Assembly (NCBI GenBank): GCA_964446235.1
Contig: CAYUNW010000008.1
Location: 1 to 41,870, forward strand
Direction of reading: 5' to 3'
DNA: 41,870 nucleotides
DNA from: CAYUNW01 sp964446235
GTDB lineage: Bacteria > Patescibacteriota > Microgenomatia > 2-02-FULL-39-11
The position numbers and the translations under genes are program-made. Below are positions 15,918 through 24,685 of the stretch, one piece after another. The notes below the pieces were generated by a model. The model saw only the letters and a list, made by a program, of their open reading frames with translations, was not told the DNA's origin and ran no database searches. The stretch's first letter is position 1; every line of letters starts with the position of its first letter.

Positions 15918-17002
15918 TGTCTGAAGGTTTATTGGACGATTTAAATTTTTTCAGTCAGAAAGATCAACACAATTGCCATGATTCTATCTATATGTTGGCT
16001 AAACAGTGTAGATATTCATGGGAAAAAGCTTCAGTTCTTGAAATTCCCTCAAATTACAGAGATATCAATACAATTTTGGTATCGGGTATGGGAGGGTCTT
16101 CATATGGCGGAAGAATAATAAAAAAATTATTTGACAAAGAATTGAAATTTCCATTTGAAATCGTAAACGATTATTATTTACCAAATTATATAAACAGTAA
16201 TTCCTTATTTATTGCAGCAAGTTATTCGGGATCCACTGAAGAAACGCTTTCAACACTTTATGAAGCAATCGATAAAAAAGCCAAAATTATTGGCATAACC
16301 AGCGGTGGTTCACTTAAAAAAATATTAACTGAAAGGAATTTACCGTGTTTGGAATTTACGACCGATTATAATCCCTCAAAACAACCAAGATTGGGCCAAG
16401 GTTATATGCAGGCAGGTCAAATAGGTATCTTAAGTAAATTGGGGTTTATCAATGTAAACAATGAGGAACTCTTTAAAATTTGGTTAGCTCTTGAAGATAA
16501 TAATAATTATTTATGCAAAGAGGTACTTTATAAAAAAAATGAGGCAAAAAAGCTAGCAATGATTTTGGAAAATAAAATGATTGTATTTATCGGTGCTGAA
16601 TTTTTAGAAGGCGCAATTCATTCAATAAGAAATCCAATGCATGAAACAGGAAAACATTTCACCGATTATTTTATCGTTCCTGAGGCTAATCATCATTTAA
16701 TGGAAGGATTATCTTATCCAGATGATGTATTAGCAAATTGTACTTTTGTACTTATCAATTCAGACTTATACTCCCCTAAGATAAAATTAAGGATGAAATT
16801 TACAAAAGAAGTAATTGAAAGGAATCATCGAAAGGTGTTAGAAATTAAATTGAAATTTTCAACAAAGTTGGGTCAAATATTCGAACTTATTCAATTTGGT
16901 AGTTATTTATCTTTTTATACAGGTATTTTACATAATATTAATCCAGCAGAAATTCCCTGGGTGAATTACTTTAAAGAAAAATTAGGAAAGGAGAATTTAT
17001 GA
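15917..17002 (+). CDS. Bifunctional phosphoglucose/phosphomannose isomerase
   Basis: A 361-residue SIS-domain isomerase. SGMGGSSYGG (near 57-66) and SYSGSTEETL (near 98-107) are the sugar-phosphate binding loops. NHHLMEGLSYP near residue 258 belongs to the C-terminal PGI/PMI domain and carries the likely catalytic residues. This family converts fructose-6-phosphate to glucose-6-phosphate or mannose-6-phosphate, and is typical of archaea and some bacteria in place of classical PGI. It overlaps the mutase by one base and the PEP synthase by four, placing consecutive sugar-phosphate steps in one transcript. Confidence 0.9.
   Translation: MSEGLLDDLNFFSQKDQHNCHDSIYMLAKQCRYSWEKASVLEIPSNYRDINTILVSGMGGSSYGGRIIKKLFDKELKFPFEIVNDYYLPNYINSNSLFIAASYSGSTEETLSTLYEAIDKKAKIIGITSGGSLKKILTERNLPCLEFTTDYNPSKQPRLGQGYMQAGQIGILSKLGFINVNNEELFKIWLALEDNNNYLCKEVLYKKNEAKKLAMILENKMIVFIGAEFLEGAIHSIRNPMHETGKHFTDYFIVPEANHHLMEGLSYPDDVLANCTFVLINSDLYSPKIKLRMKFTKEVIERNHRKVLEIKLKFSTKLGQIFELIQFGSYLSFYTGILHNINPAEIPWVNYFKEKLGKENL
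16987..16993 (+). promoter_or_regulatory. Shine-Dalgarno of PEP synthase
   Basis: AAAGGAG lies 5 bases before the ATG at 16999, inside the end of the preceding gene. It shows that canonical initiation signals are used within operons, unlike at most first genes here. Confidence 0.7.
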
Positions 17003-19344
17003 AAAACAATTTTATTGCATGGTTAGATGAAGTAGAAAAAAAAGATATCGCTAAGGTTGGCGGTAAAGGTGCAAATTTAGGAGAGATGGTTAGCGCTAAA
17101 ATCCCAGTGCCATTTGGTTTTGTGGTAACGGCTGATTCATATTTTCAATTTATCGAGACTTCAGGTCTAAAAAGAATCATAACAGAATTACTTAAAAATT
17201 TGGATCATAATAATTCTGATAATTTACATCTTACTGCCAAAAATATACAAAAGGAAATACTTAAAGCAAAAATACCTGAAAATATTGCTAAGGAAATAAT
17301 GTTATCTTATCTAGATTTAAATCGTAGAGCACGTAAAGGAAGTTCAGTTACCAAAAAACTGATAACATTGTTTAAAAATCCATTGGTAGCAGTAAGATCT
17401 TCTGCTACTGCTGAAGACCTACCTGATGCCTCTTTTGCAGGTCAACAGGAAACATTTCTTAATATTCACGGTGAAGCCAATCTTGTTAAAGCTGTTCATC
17501 AAGCATGGGCATCGTTATTTACCCCAAGAGCAATTTTTTACCGTGAAGAAAATAAATTTGATCATTTGAAAGTTGGTATCGCTATCGTCGTACAGCTAAT
17601 GGTGAACTCGAAATCTTCGGGGGTTATGTTTACTATGGATCCGGTTACAAATGATAAAAATACAATAGTCGTCGAAGCAATATATGGGTTAGGTGAACTT
17701 ATCGTCCAGGGGATTGTGACACCTGACCATTTTGAGTTTGATAAAAAAACGCTTGAAATGAAAAAGAAATCGATTGCTTATCAGGATAAAATGATGGTGA
17801 AAAAACACAATCAAAACCTAATTTTAAGACTATCCCAAAAAGAAGGTAATAAACCAAAAATTTCAGATAAAATTGCCTTAGAAGTAGCTAAATTGGGTAT
17901 AAAATTTGAAAAACATTACTATTTTCCTCAAGATATTGAGTGGGCGGTAGAAGATAATCAAGTATATATTGTACAGACAAGGCCAATTACTACGATAAAA
18001 AAAATTACGGATGTAAACAATCTTACGTCTCAAGAACAATCTAAAGATATGACGGTTATTGCGAAAGGCGACCCTGCTTCTCCAGGTATCGGATTCGGAC
18101 CGGCAAAAGTAATTATGTCAGCAAAAGAAATAAATCTTGTTAAAGCTCAGGATGTTTTGGTAACACAACAAACCAATCCTGATTTTGTTCCTGCTATGAA
18201 AAAAGCTAGCGCTATCGTTACAGAAAAAGGTGGACGAACATCACATGCTGCCATAGTCAGTAGAGAATTAGGAATACCTGCGGTTGTAGGGGCAGCTGAT
18301 GTCATAAAAAAAATCAAAACCGGTACGATAGTGACTGTAAATGGGGCAACAGGAGAAATATTTTTAGGTTCACCACCGCATGACAAGAAACATGTTTTAC
18401 AGGTTAACGATACACATGTTGCTTCCCAAAACGTTCATCATAAAACCGTTACAAAAGTATATGTTAATTTAGCAACACCCGATAGAGCAGATGAAGTGGC
18501 AAAAATGAACGTTGATGGAATCGGATTGTTAAGAGCGGAATTTATGATAGCAGATATTGGTATCCATCCCAAAAAACTTATTAAGGATAAAAAAGAAAAA
18601 TTATTTATTTCAAAACTTTCTGCGGATTTGGCTAAATTCTGTCATGCATTTAATCCCAGACCGGTTGTCTATCGGGCTACTGATTTCAAAACAAATGAAT
18701 ACAGAAACTTAATAGGGGGAAAAGAATTCGAACCGGAAGAACCCAATCCAATGTTAGGCTATCGAGGTGCTTATAGATATATGTCTGATCCAAAAGTATT
18801 TGAATTAGAATTGGAAACGATTAAACACGTCAGAAATAAATTAGGTTACAAAAATTTATGGTTGATGTTGCCCTTTGTAAGAACTGTAAAAGAATTGGTT
18901 GAAGTTAAAAAAATTATTACTAATTCCGGTTTATTACGGTCACCGACCTTCAAATTATGGATGATGGTAGAAATACCATCAAACGTAATTTTACTCGACG
19001 AATTTTGCAAAGTAGGTATAGATGGTGTTTCTATAGGTTCCAATGATTTGACGATGTTAATTTTGGGTACTGATAGGGATAATACTGAAGTTGCTTCGGA
19101 ATATGATGAAAGAAATCCGGCGGTAATTTGGGCGATAGAAAAAGTTATTGAAACAGCCAGAAAATATAAAGTCACAGTATCAATATGCGGACAAGCGCCT
19201 AGCGATTATCCTGAAATGGTTGAAAGAATTGTAGAACTTGGTATTACTAGTATGTCCGTAAATCCGGATGCCGTGAATAGTGCAAGGGAGATTATATATC
19301 AGGCTGAAAGAAAAAAAATTCTAAAATTAAAAAATAATAAATAA
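16999..19344 (+). CDS. ppsA: Phosphoenolpyruvate synthase
   Basis: A 781-residue enzyme of normal length that makes PEP, AMP and phosphate from pyruvate, ATP and water. The ATP-grasp domain comes first (KVGGKGANLGEM near 14-25; VRSSATAEDLPDASFAGQQE near 131-150). The phosphohistidine domain has GGRTSHAAIVSRELGIPAVVG with the catalytic His at 416. The C-terminal TIM-barrel has GIGLLRAEFM, the GSNDLTM segment and SICGQAPSDYPE carrying the acid/base Cys. All parts are intact. It is the entry step to gluconeogenesis and sits between the hexose isomerase and GpmI. It overlaps the previous stop by four bases. Confidence 0.96.
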   Translation: MKNNFIAWLDEVEKKDIAKVGGKGANLGEMVSAKIPVPFGFVVTADSYFQFIETSGLKRIITELLKNLDHNNSDNLHLTAKNIQKEILKAKIPENIAKEIMLSYLDLNRRARKGSSVTKKLITLFKNPLVAVRSSATAEDLPDASFAGQQETFLNIHGEANLVKAVHQAWASLFTPRAIFYREENKFDHLKVGIAIVVQLMVNSKSSGVMFTMDPVTNDKNTIVVEAIYGLGELIVQGIVTPDHFEFDKKTLEMKKKSIAYQDKMMVKKHNQNLILRLSQKEGNKPKISDKIALEVAKLGIKFEKHYYFPQDIEWAVEDNQVYIVQTRPITTIKKITDVNNLTSQEQSKDMTVIAKGDPASPGIGFGPAKVIMSAKEINLVKAQDVLVTQQTNPDFVPAMKKASAIVTEKGGRTSHAAIVSRELGIPAVVGAADVIKKIKTGTIVTVNGATGEIFLGSPPHDKKHVLQVNDTHVASQNVHHKTVTKVYVNLATPDRADEVAKMNVDGIGLLRAEFMIADIGIHPKKLIKDKKEKLFISKLSADLAKFCHAFNPRPVVYRATDFKTNEYRNLIGGKEFEPEEPNPMLGYRGAYRYMSDPKVFELELETIKHVRNKLGYKNLWLMLPFVRTVKELVEVKKIITNSGLLRSPTFKLWMMVEIPSNVILLDEFCKVGIDGVSIGSNDLTMLILGTDRDNTEVASEYDERNPAVIWAIEKVIETARKYKVTVSICGQAPSDYPEMVERIVELGITSMSVNPDAVNSAREIIYQAERKKILKLKNNK

Positions 19345-19362
19345 AACTATTATTCAAAATAA

Positions 19363-20997
19363 ATGAGACCTGTTGTGCTTTTAATACTAGATGGTTGGGG
19401 AGTAGCTCCAGCCGGTAATGGTAATGCGATTAGTCTAGCTAATTTACCATTTTATACTAAGATAATGAATTTTTATCCGAACGGTTTATTAGAGGCTTCA
19501 GGGGAGGCTGTTGGATTACCTAAAGGTGAAGATGGTAATACCGAAACTGGTCATTTAAATATCGGCGCAGGCACTATAGTCTATCAGGATTTACCGAGAA
19601 TTAATCTATCAATTGCTGATGGATCATTTTTTTCTAATGCTGCCTTCATTCAGGCGATAGATCACGCCAGAAAATATGATAGTACTTTACATCTTTTAGG
19701 ATTGATCGGATCAGGAGGAGTTCATTCGAATATCGAACATTTAATGGCTTTGCTTCAGCTTTTGAAAGAGAAAATGTTCAATAAAATTTCACTTCATTTA
19801 ATAACCGACGGAAGGGATTCGCCACCTAAATCTGCGACAATCTATATTGAACAGTTAGAAGAATATTTGAAAAATCTCGGTTTCGGACAGATTGCTTCAG
19901 TAATGGGAAGATATTATGCAATGGATAGGGATAATAGATGGAACAGAACCGAAAAAGCATATAAGGCATTGACCCAAGGAATAGCACAGAAAGCGCTTTC
20001 AGCAGTTGAAGCGGTAAATAATTCATATGCAAAAAATATTACAGATGAATTTATTGAACCGACACTCATAATTAAAAATGATCTTCCAATCAGTTTGATT
20101 TCAGAAAAAGACAGCGTCATATTTTTTAATTATAGAATCGATAGACCCAGACAATTAACAAAAGCATTTGTTTTGGATGAATTTGAAAAAGATGCCAATA
20201 ATGTTGAATTTGATCCATATTCTACGAAATATCATAAAAAACATATTTTACAGAAACCGTCCTTAGATCCGGTTTTTCAACGGGGGTCTAAGATAGAACA
20301 TTTATATTTTGTAACCATGACCGAGTATAGTAAAGATGTCCATGTATCAAGCGTTGCTTTTCCTCCTCATATAGTCACAAGACCGTTGGGGGAATGCATA
20401 GCATTTGCAGGTTTGAAACAATTGAGGATGAGTGAAAGTGAAAAAGAGAGATTTGTGACATATTATTTTAACGGACAAAGAGAAGCACCATTTATCAACG
20501 AAGATAGGCTTATAATACAATCTCCTAATGTTCCTACATATGATCTAAAGCCAGAAATGTCTGCTTTGGAATTAACTGATCAACTTATAAAAAACATACA
20601 ATCAGAAAAATATGATTTTATTGCAGTAAATTTCGCAAACCCCGATATGGTAGCGCATACAGGCGTCATCGACGCGGCTATTAAGGCTTGTGAATGTGTT
20701 GATAAGTGTTTGGAAAATATTATTAAAGAAGTTCTGAATAAAGATGGGACTGTTTTGATTACCGCGGATCATGGAAACGTTGAAGAAATGATTAATTTAA
20801 AAACAGGAGGTGTAGATACGGAACACTCTACATTCCCAGTACCATTTATTGCCATAAATAAAAAATGGCAAGGAAAAAACATTAAATTGCCTACAGGTAT
20901 TCTTGCAGATGTTGCCCCGACAATATTAAAAATTTTGAATGTGGAAGTACCTAAAACTATGACGGGTAGAAATTTACTGGAATATGTTATAGACTAA
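19363..20997 (+). CDS. gpmI: Cofactor-independent phosphoglycerate mutase (GpmI) with Thr at the nucleophile position
   Basis: A 544-residue alkaline-phosphatase-superfamily mutase, slightly longer than the usual ~510. The start VVLLILDGWG carries the first metal Asp. The nucleophile motif, normally GNSEVGHLNIGAG, reads GNTETGHLNIGAG with Thr60 in place of Ser. Other landmarks are the HLITDGRDSPP segment, GRYYAMDRDNRW and the metal-binding TADHGNVEEM and EHST near the C-terminus. It interconverts 2- and 3-phosphoglycerate. The window also encodes an archaeal-type mutase (24686), so the reaction appears to be covered twice. The start follows ppsA by 18 bases. Confidence 0.93.
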   Translation: MRPVVLLILDGWGVAPAGNGNAISLANLPFYTKIMNFYPNGLLEASGEAVGLPKGEDGNTETGHLNIGAGTIVYQDLPRINLSIADGSFFSNAAFIQAIDHARKYDSTLHLLGLIGSGGVHSNIEHLMALLQLLKEKMFNKISLHLITDGRDSPPKSATIYIEQLEEYLKNLGFGQIASVMGRYYAMDRDNRWNRTEKAYKALTQGIAQKALSAVEAVNNSYAKNITDEFIEPTLIIKNDLPISLISEKDSVIFFNYRIDRPRQLTKAFVLDEFEKDANNVEFDPYSTKYHKKHILQKPSLDPVFQRGSKIEHLYFVTMTEYSKDVHVSSVAFPPHIVTRPLGECIAFAGLKQLRMSESEKERFVTYYFNGQREAPFINEDRLIIQSPNVPTYDLKPEMSALELTDQLIKNIQSEKYDFIAVNFANPDMVAHTGVIDAAIKACECVDKCLENIIKEVLNKDGTVLITADHGNVEEMINLKTGGVDTEHSTFPVPFIAINKKWQGKNIKLPTGILADVAPTILKILNVEVPKTMTGRNLLEYVID

Positions 20998-21024
20998 AAA
21001 TTAGGTCTTTTAATTAATTTTAAG

Positions 21025-21030
21025 AAAGGA
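21025..21030 (+). promoter_or_regulatory. Shine-Dalgarno of FBP aldolase/phosphatase
   Basis: AAAGGA lies 6 bases before the ATG at 21037, fixing the start. Confidence 0.65.
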
Positions 21031-21036
21031 AATTAT

Positions 21037-22137
21037 ATGAAAATCACTTTATCTATGATAAAAGCTGACGTTGGTTCGGTTGGAGGTCATAATATTCCCA
21101 GCAAAGAATTGCTTGAAGGTATTGAAAACATTGTTAAAAAGAACGGATCCAGGCTATTGAAAGATTACAAAATCTTTCACACTGGCGATGATGGAGGGAT
21201 TTTAATGTCACATGATAAAGGAGTAGATTGTCCTGATATCCATAAACTGGCTTGGGATGCATTTGCAGAAGGTACGAGAATTGCAAAATCCCAAGGTTTA
21301 TATGGTGCTGGACAGGATATTCTTAAAGATGCCTTTTCCGGTAATGTAAGAGGTATGGGACCAGGATCCTGTGAAATGGAGTTTGATGAAAGACCATCTG
21401 AGCCTTTTATATTATTTGCTTGCGATAAGACAGATCCAGGAGCTTTTAATTACCCGATTTTTAGAGGGTTTGCCGATCCATTCCATAATGCGGGGATACT
21501 GCTTGCCGAAGATATGGCTAAAGGATTTGAATTCACCATTATGGATGTAAATTATACTCATGGAGATAGAATTATTACTTTGAATGCACCTGAAGAGATG
21601 TATGACATAGCAGTGTTACTTAGAGATCCGGAACATTATGTGATTGAATCTGTCAAATCAAGAGCAACAGGAGATATTGGTGCTGTGGTATCAACATCAA
21701 GATTACATAATATCGCCGGTAAATATACTGGAAAGGATGATCCAGTCGCTTTAGTAAGATCCCAGAAACAGTTTCCATCTACAGGTGAAATATTATCACC
21801 GTATGCAACTGCTCATTATGTATTGGGTAGCGATAGGGGAAGCCATACAGCTTCACTTATGCCATGCAAGCTTGGTTCAATCATTTCCTTTTTTGACGGT
21901 CCTGCAATTGTGACTGCAGCCGGTATATGTATACACAATGGCAAAATGACAGAAGTGGTAGATTTATTTGACCAACCGTTTTGGGACATAATTCGTCAAA
22001 AAGCCGCTAAAAAAACCTATGAGATGAGACAACAGGGATTTTTTGGTGCATCAATGGCTCCTATGGAGGAGATGGAATATACAGGTGTTATGGAAAGAAT
22101 TAAACATCTTGATAATAAATTCAAAATCAGAAAATAA
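21037..22137 (+). CDS. Bifunctional fructose-1,6-bisphosphate aldolase/phosphatase (archaeal type)
   Basis: A 366-residue FBPA/P, the single-protein enzyme that condenses triose phosphates to FBP and dephosphorylates it to fructose-6-phosphate, making gluconeogenesis one-way. The N-terminus ISMIKADVGS-type block gives Asp11 and His18. TGDDGG gives the metal-binding Asp51-Asp52. LYGAGQDILKDAFSGNVRGMGPG, DKTDPGAFNYP and IAGKYTGKDDP (with the Schiff-base lysine region) follow the archaeal pattern closely. FBPA/P is typical of archaea and a minority of mostly deep-branching bacteria. No class I/II aldolase or separate FBPase lies in the window. It has its own Shine-Dalgarno and sits between gpmI and acs. 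Confidence 0.95.
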   Translation: MKITLSMIKADVGSVGGHNIPSKELLEGIENIVKKNGSRLLKDYKIFHTGDDGGILMSHDKGVDCPDIHKLAWDAFAEGTRIAKSQGLYGAGQDILKDAFSGNVRGMGPGSCEMEFDERPSEPFILFACDKTDPGAFNYPIFRGFADPFHNAGILLAEDMAKGFEFTIMDVNYTHGDRIITLNAPEEMYDIAVLLRDPEHYVIESVKSRATGDIGAVVSTSRLHNIAGKYTGKDDPVALVRSQKQFPSTGEILSPYATAHYVLGSDRGSHTASLMPCKLGSIISFFDGPAIVTAAGICIHNGKMTEVVDLFDQPFWDIIRQKAAKKTYEMRQQGFFGASMAPMEEMEYTGVMERIKHLDNKFKIRK

Positions 22138-22165
22138 TATTTCGAAATTAATAAAATTTAATATC

Positions 22166-22171
22166 GGAGAT
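22166..22171 (+). promoter_or_regulatory. Shine-Dalgarno of acetyl-CoA synthetase
   Basis: GGAGAT lies 8 bases before the ATG at 22180. Confidence 0.6.
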
Positions 22172-22179
22172 ATAAATTT

Positions 22180-23913
22180 ATGAACGATACGTTCTTTCGA
22201 AAAGAAAACTTAAAACTAAAACAGGATGCAAATTTACAGTCATATTCTGAAAATGAAACTTTTTCATATGAAAACCAAGAAAAAGACTTTTTTCATCCAT
22301 TTTCTGACGGTAAAATCAATGCTGCACATGAAGTTTTAGATATACATGCGGGCACAGAAAAAGAATCAAAAAAAGCATTATTATGGGAAAGTGCAAACGG
22401 TGATAAGAAAGAATATACATTTGGCGATTTGATTAAAAAGTCTAACCAATGGGCAAATTATCTGAAAAATAAAAATATCATAAAAGGAGATAGAGTATTT
22501 ATATTTCTACCTAGAGTTCCCGATTTATATCTATCTTTTTTAGCGATTTTAAAATTAGGTGCTATTGCCGGAACCATGTTTTCAGCTTTTCAACCCCAAG
22601 CTTTAGAAGATAGGCTTGTTGACAGTGGTGCAAAAATACTAATTACCAATAAAGATTTGTTACCAAGAGTTAATTCCATAAAAGATAAATTACCTAATTT
22701 AAAGGAGATAATAGTTGTTGATGATGAAATTATTCAACAGGATTTAAATCATCAACCAACACAATTTAATATCGAGCATATGGACAAAAATGATTTTGCC
22801 TTTATGCTTTATACGTCCGGTACAACAGGTAAACCTAAAGGTATAGTACATCGTCACTTAGCAATCTTATCCCAGCATTTGACCGCAAAATATATTCTTG
22901 ATCTGAAAGACTCTGATATATATTGGTGCACTGCCGATCCTGGTTGGGTAACTGGTATTGCATATGAAATTATGGGTAATTGGAGCAACGGTGCTACAAC
23001 AGTAGTATATGAAGGACGTTTTGATGCCGATAAATGGTATCAGATCATGCAGGATTATAGAGTAACCGTATGGTATACAGCGCCAACAGCTGTTAGGATG
23101 CTAATGTCAAAGGGTGATGATATTATTAAAAAATACAATTTATCCACATTAAGACATATTTTATCAGTAGGTGAACCTTTAAATCCTGAAGCTATCAGAT
23201 GGGGTATCAAAGTTTTTAATCTCGCATTTCATGATACATGGTGGCAGACAGAGACGGGGGCAATGATGTTGGTAAATTTTCCATCTGAAGATATAAAAAT
23301 TGGCTCTATGGGTAAACCCTTTTTAGGTTTAAAAGCTTCTATTGTAGATGATAACGGAAATCCTGTCGCCGATAATACTGAAGGAAATATCGCCATTAAG
23401 CCGGGCTGGCCATCAATGATGCAAACTGTCTGGATGAGAGAAGAAAAATATAAATCCTATTTTGTAAATGATTGGTATATATCTGGGGATCGTGGTTGGA
23501 GGGATAATGAAGGCTATTTTTGGTTTGTCGGTCGGGCTGACGACGTAATCAAAACGTCAGGTGAAAGAGTTGGACCATTTGAAGTTGAAAGCGCATTGGT
23601 TTCCCATCCTGCCGTGGTTGAAGCGGGAGTAATTGGAAAACCAGATAATGTCAGGGGTGAAATTGTAAAAGCATTTGTAGTTCTTAAACCTGAATTTTTA
23701 TTAAAAATACAAAATGAAGAAGAAAAAACCAAATTAAAAGATGAATTAGCAATTTTTGTCAAAAAAAATCTTGCTGGTCATGCATATCCTAGGGAAATAG
23801 AATTTATTGATAAGTTGCCAAAAACTAGATCCGGAAAAATTATGAGAAGAATTTTGAAAGCTAAGGAATTAGGTCAGCCTATAGGTGATACATCTACCCT
23901 AGAAGAGTATTAA
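22180..23913 (+). CDS. acsA: AMP-forming acetyl-CoA synthetase (AcsA-like)
   Basis: A 577-residue adenylate-forming ligase, the length of Bacillus-type AcsA and shorter than the ~650 of Acs. The P-loop YTSGTTGKPKG is near 210-220. HDTWWQTETG, near 350-360, contains the Trp that shapes the small acetate pocket. ISGDRG is followed by FVGRADDVIKTSGERVGPFE, the hinge region. The C-terminal TRSGKIMRR holds the catalytic and acetylatable lysine near 552. It converts acetate, ATP and CoA to acetyl-CoA, AMP and PPi; ppa in this window would remove the PPi. It is the last gene of the plus-strand run and converges on rsmI. Confidence 0.9.
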   Translation: MNDTFFRKENLKLKQDANLQSYSENETFSYENQEKDFFHPFSDGKINAAHEVLDIHAGTEKESKKALLWESANGDKKEYTFGDLIKKSNQWANYLKNKNIIKGDRVFIFLPRVPDLYLSFLAILKLGAIAGTMFSAFQPQALEDRLVDSGAKILITNKDLLPRVNSIKDKLPNLKEIIVVDDEIIQQDLNHQPTQFNIEHMDKNDFAFMLYTSGTTGKPKGIVHRHLAILSQHLTAKYILDLKDSDIYWCTADPGWVTGIAYEIMGNWSNGATTVVYEGRFDADKWYQIMQDYRVTVWYTAPTAVRMLMSKGDDIIKKYNLSTLRHILSVGEPLNPEAIRWGIKVFNLAFHDTWWQTETGAMMLVNFPSEDIKIGSMGKPFLGLKASIVDDNGNPVADNTEGNIAIKPGWPSMMQTVWMREEKYKSYFVNDWYISGDRGWRDNEGYFWFVGRADDVIKTSGERVGPFEVESALVSHPAVVEAGVIGKPDNVRGEIVKAFVVLKPEFLLKIQNEEEKTKLKDELAIFVKKNLAGHAYPREIEFIDKLPKTRSGKIMRRILKAKELGQPIGDTSTLEEY

Positions 23914-23921
23914 ATAAAATA

Positions 23922-24623
23922 TCAAAATAAAATTATCAGCTCACCCTGTAAATTATAAATTTTATTTTGAATATCTGAAATTTTTCCAAAATATCTAGTT
24001 TGAAATTTTTTGGTCATTTCTCGTATTAAAACAATTTCGATATCTCCAAATACATTCTTCAATGATGCAAGATTACCAGATAATTTTCTTACTGTGACAA
24101 AAATTATTACAGTCGGTTTGATGTTTGGCAGATACTTTATTTTTTTTAATTGGTATAAAAGATCGTCTCTTTTATTTTGCTTGTCGGGTAAAAAACCGAG
24201 AAAAATAAATTGATTAGTGGGTAGACCTGATATGACAAGAGCGTTTATAACACTAGAAGGTCCTGGAATCGAATCTATATCAATATTATTCATAAGGCAA
24301 TGTTTTATCAATTTAAAACCGGGATCAGAAATTAATGGCGTACCTGAATCGCTAATAAGAGAAACTGATTTATTATTCATAATTAATGAAATAATTTCTC
24401 CGATTTTTATATCCTCGTTGTACTTATTCAAAGATATAAGTCTAGGTTTTATAGCACTATTCGAATATTGAAGATAATTATTTTGAAGATTATTTATAAG
24501 AATTGAAGATATTCTAGTATCCTCGCAAATGATTATGTCTGAATTTAGAAGAGTTTTTATAGCTCTGATAGAAATATCTTCCAAATTACCTATTGGAGTA
24601 GCAATTATAAAAAATTTACTCAT
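23922..24623 (-). CDS. rsmI: 16S rRNA 2'-O-ribose C1402 methyltransferase RsmI
   Basis: A 233-residue tetrapyrrole-methylase-fold enzyme. FIIATPIGNLEDIS (5-18), CEDTR (33-37), SLISDSGTPLISDPGFKLI (near 88-106) and IPGPSSVINALVISGLP (near 118-134) are the RsmI signatures. The C-terminal part is shorter than in the ~280-residue enzymes. RsmI methylates C1402 in the ribosomal decoding centre. A minus-strand TATAAA (24634-24629) lies 5 bases from the ATG, so the message is probably leaderless. The gene converges on acs and diverges from apgM. Confidence 0.94.
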   Translation of the reverse strand: MSKFFIIATPIGNLEDISIRAIKTLLNSDIIICEDTRISSILINNLQNNYLQYSNSAIKPRLISLNKYNEDIKIGEIISLIMNNKSVSLISDSGTPLISDPGFKLIKHCLMNNIDIDSIPGPSSVINALVISGLPTNQFIFLGFLPDKQNKRDDLLYQLKKIKYLPNIKPTVIIFVTVRKLSGNLASLKNVFGDIEIVLIREMTKKFQTRYFGKISDIQNKIYNLQGELIILF

Positions 24624-24645
24624 TAGATTTTATAAGTTTAAGTAC

Positions 24646-24674
24646 TTGACTGTATAAATGTCAAATTGTATGAT
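24646..24674 (+). promoter_or_regulatory. Promoter of apgM-gap-pgk
   Basis: TTGACT (24646-24651), exactly 17 bases, then TATGAT (24669-24674): the best promoter in the window. The ATG at 24686 is 11 bases after the -10 box, so the leader is about five bases. The transcript should carry the three glycolytic/gluconeogenic genes to 28100. Confidence 0.7.
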
Positions 24675-24685
24675 AATTTCATACG

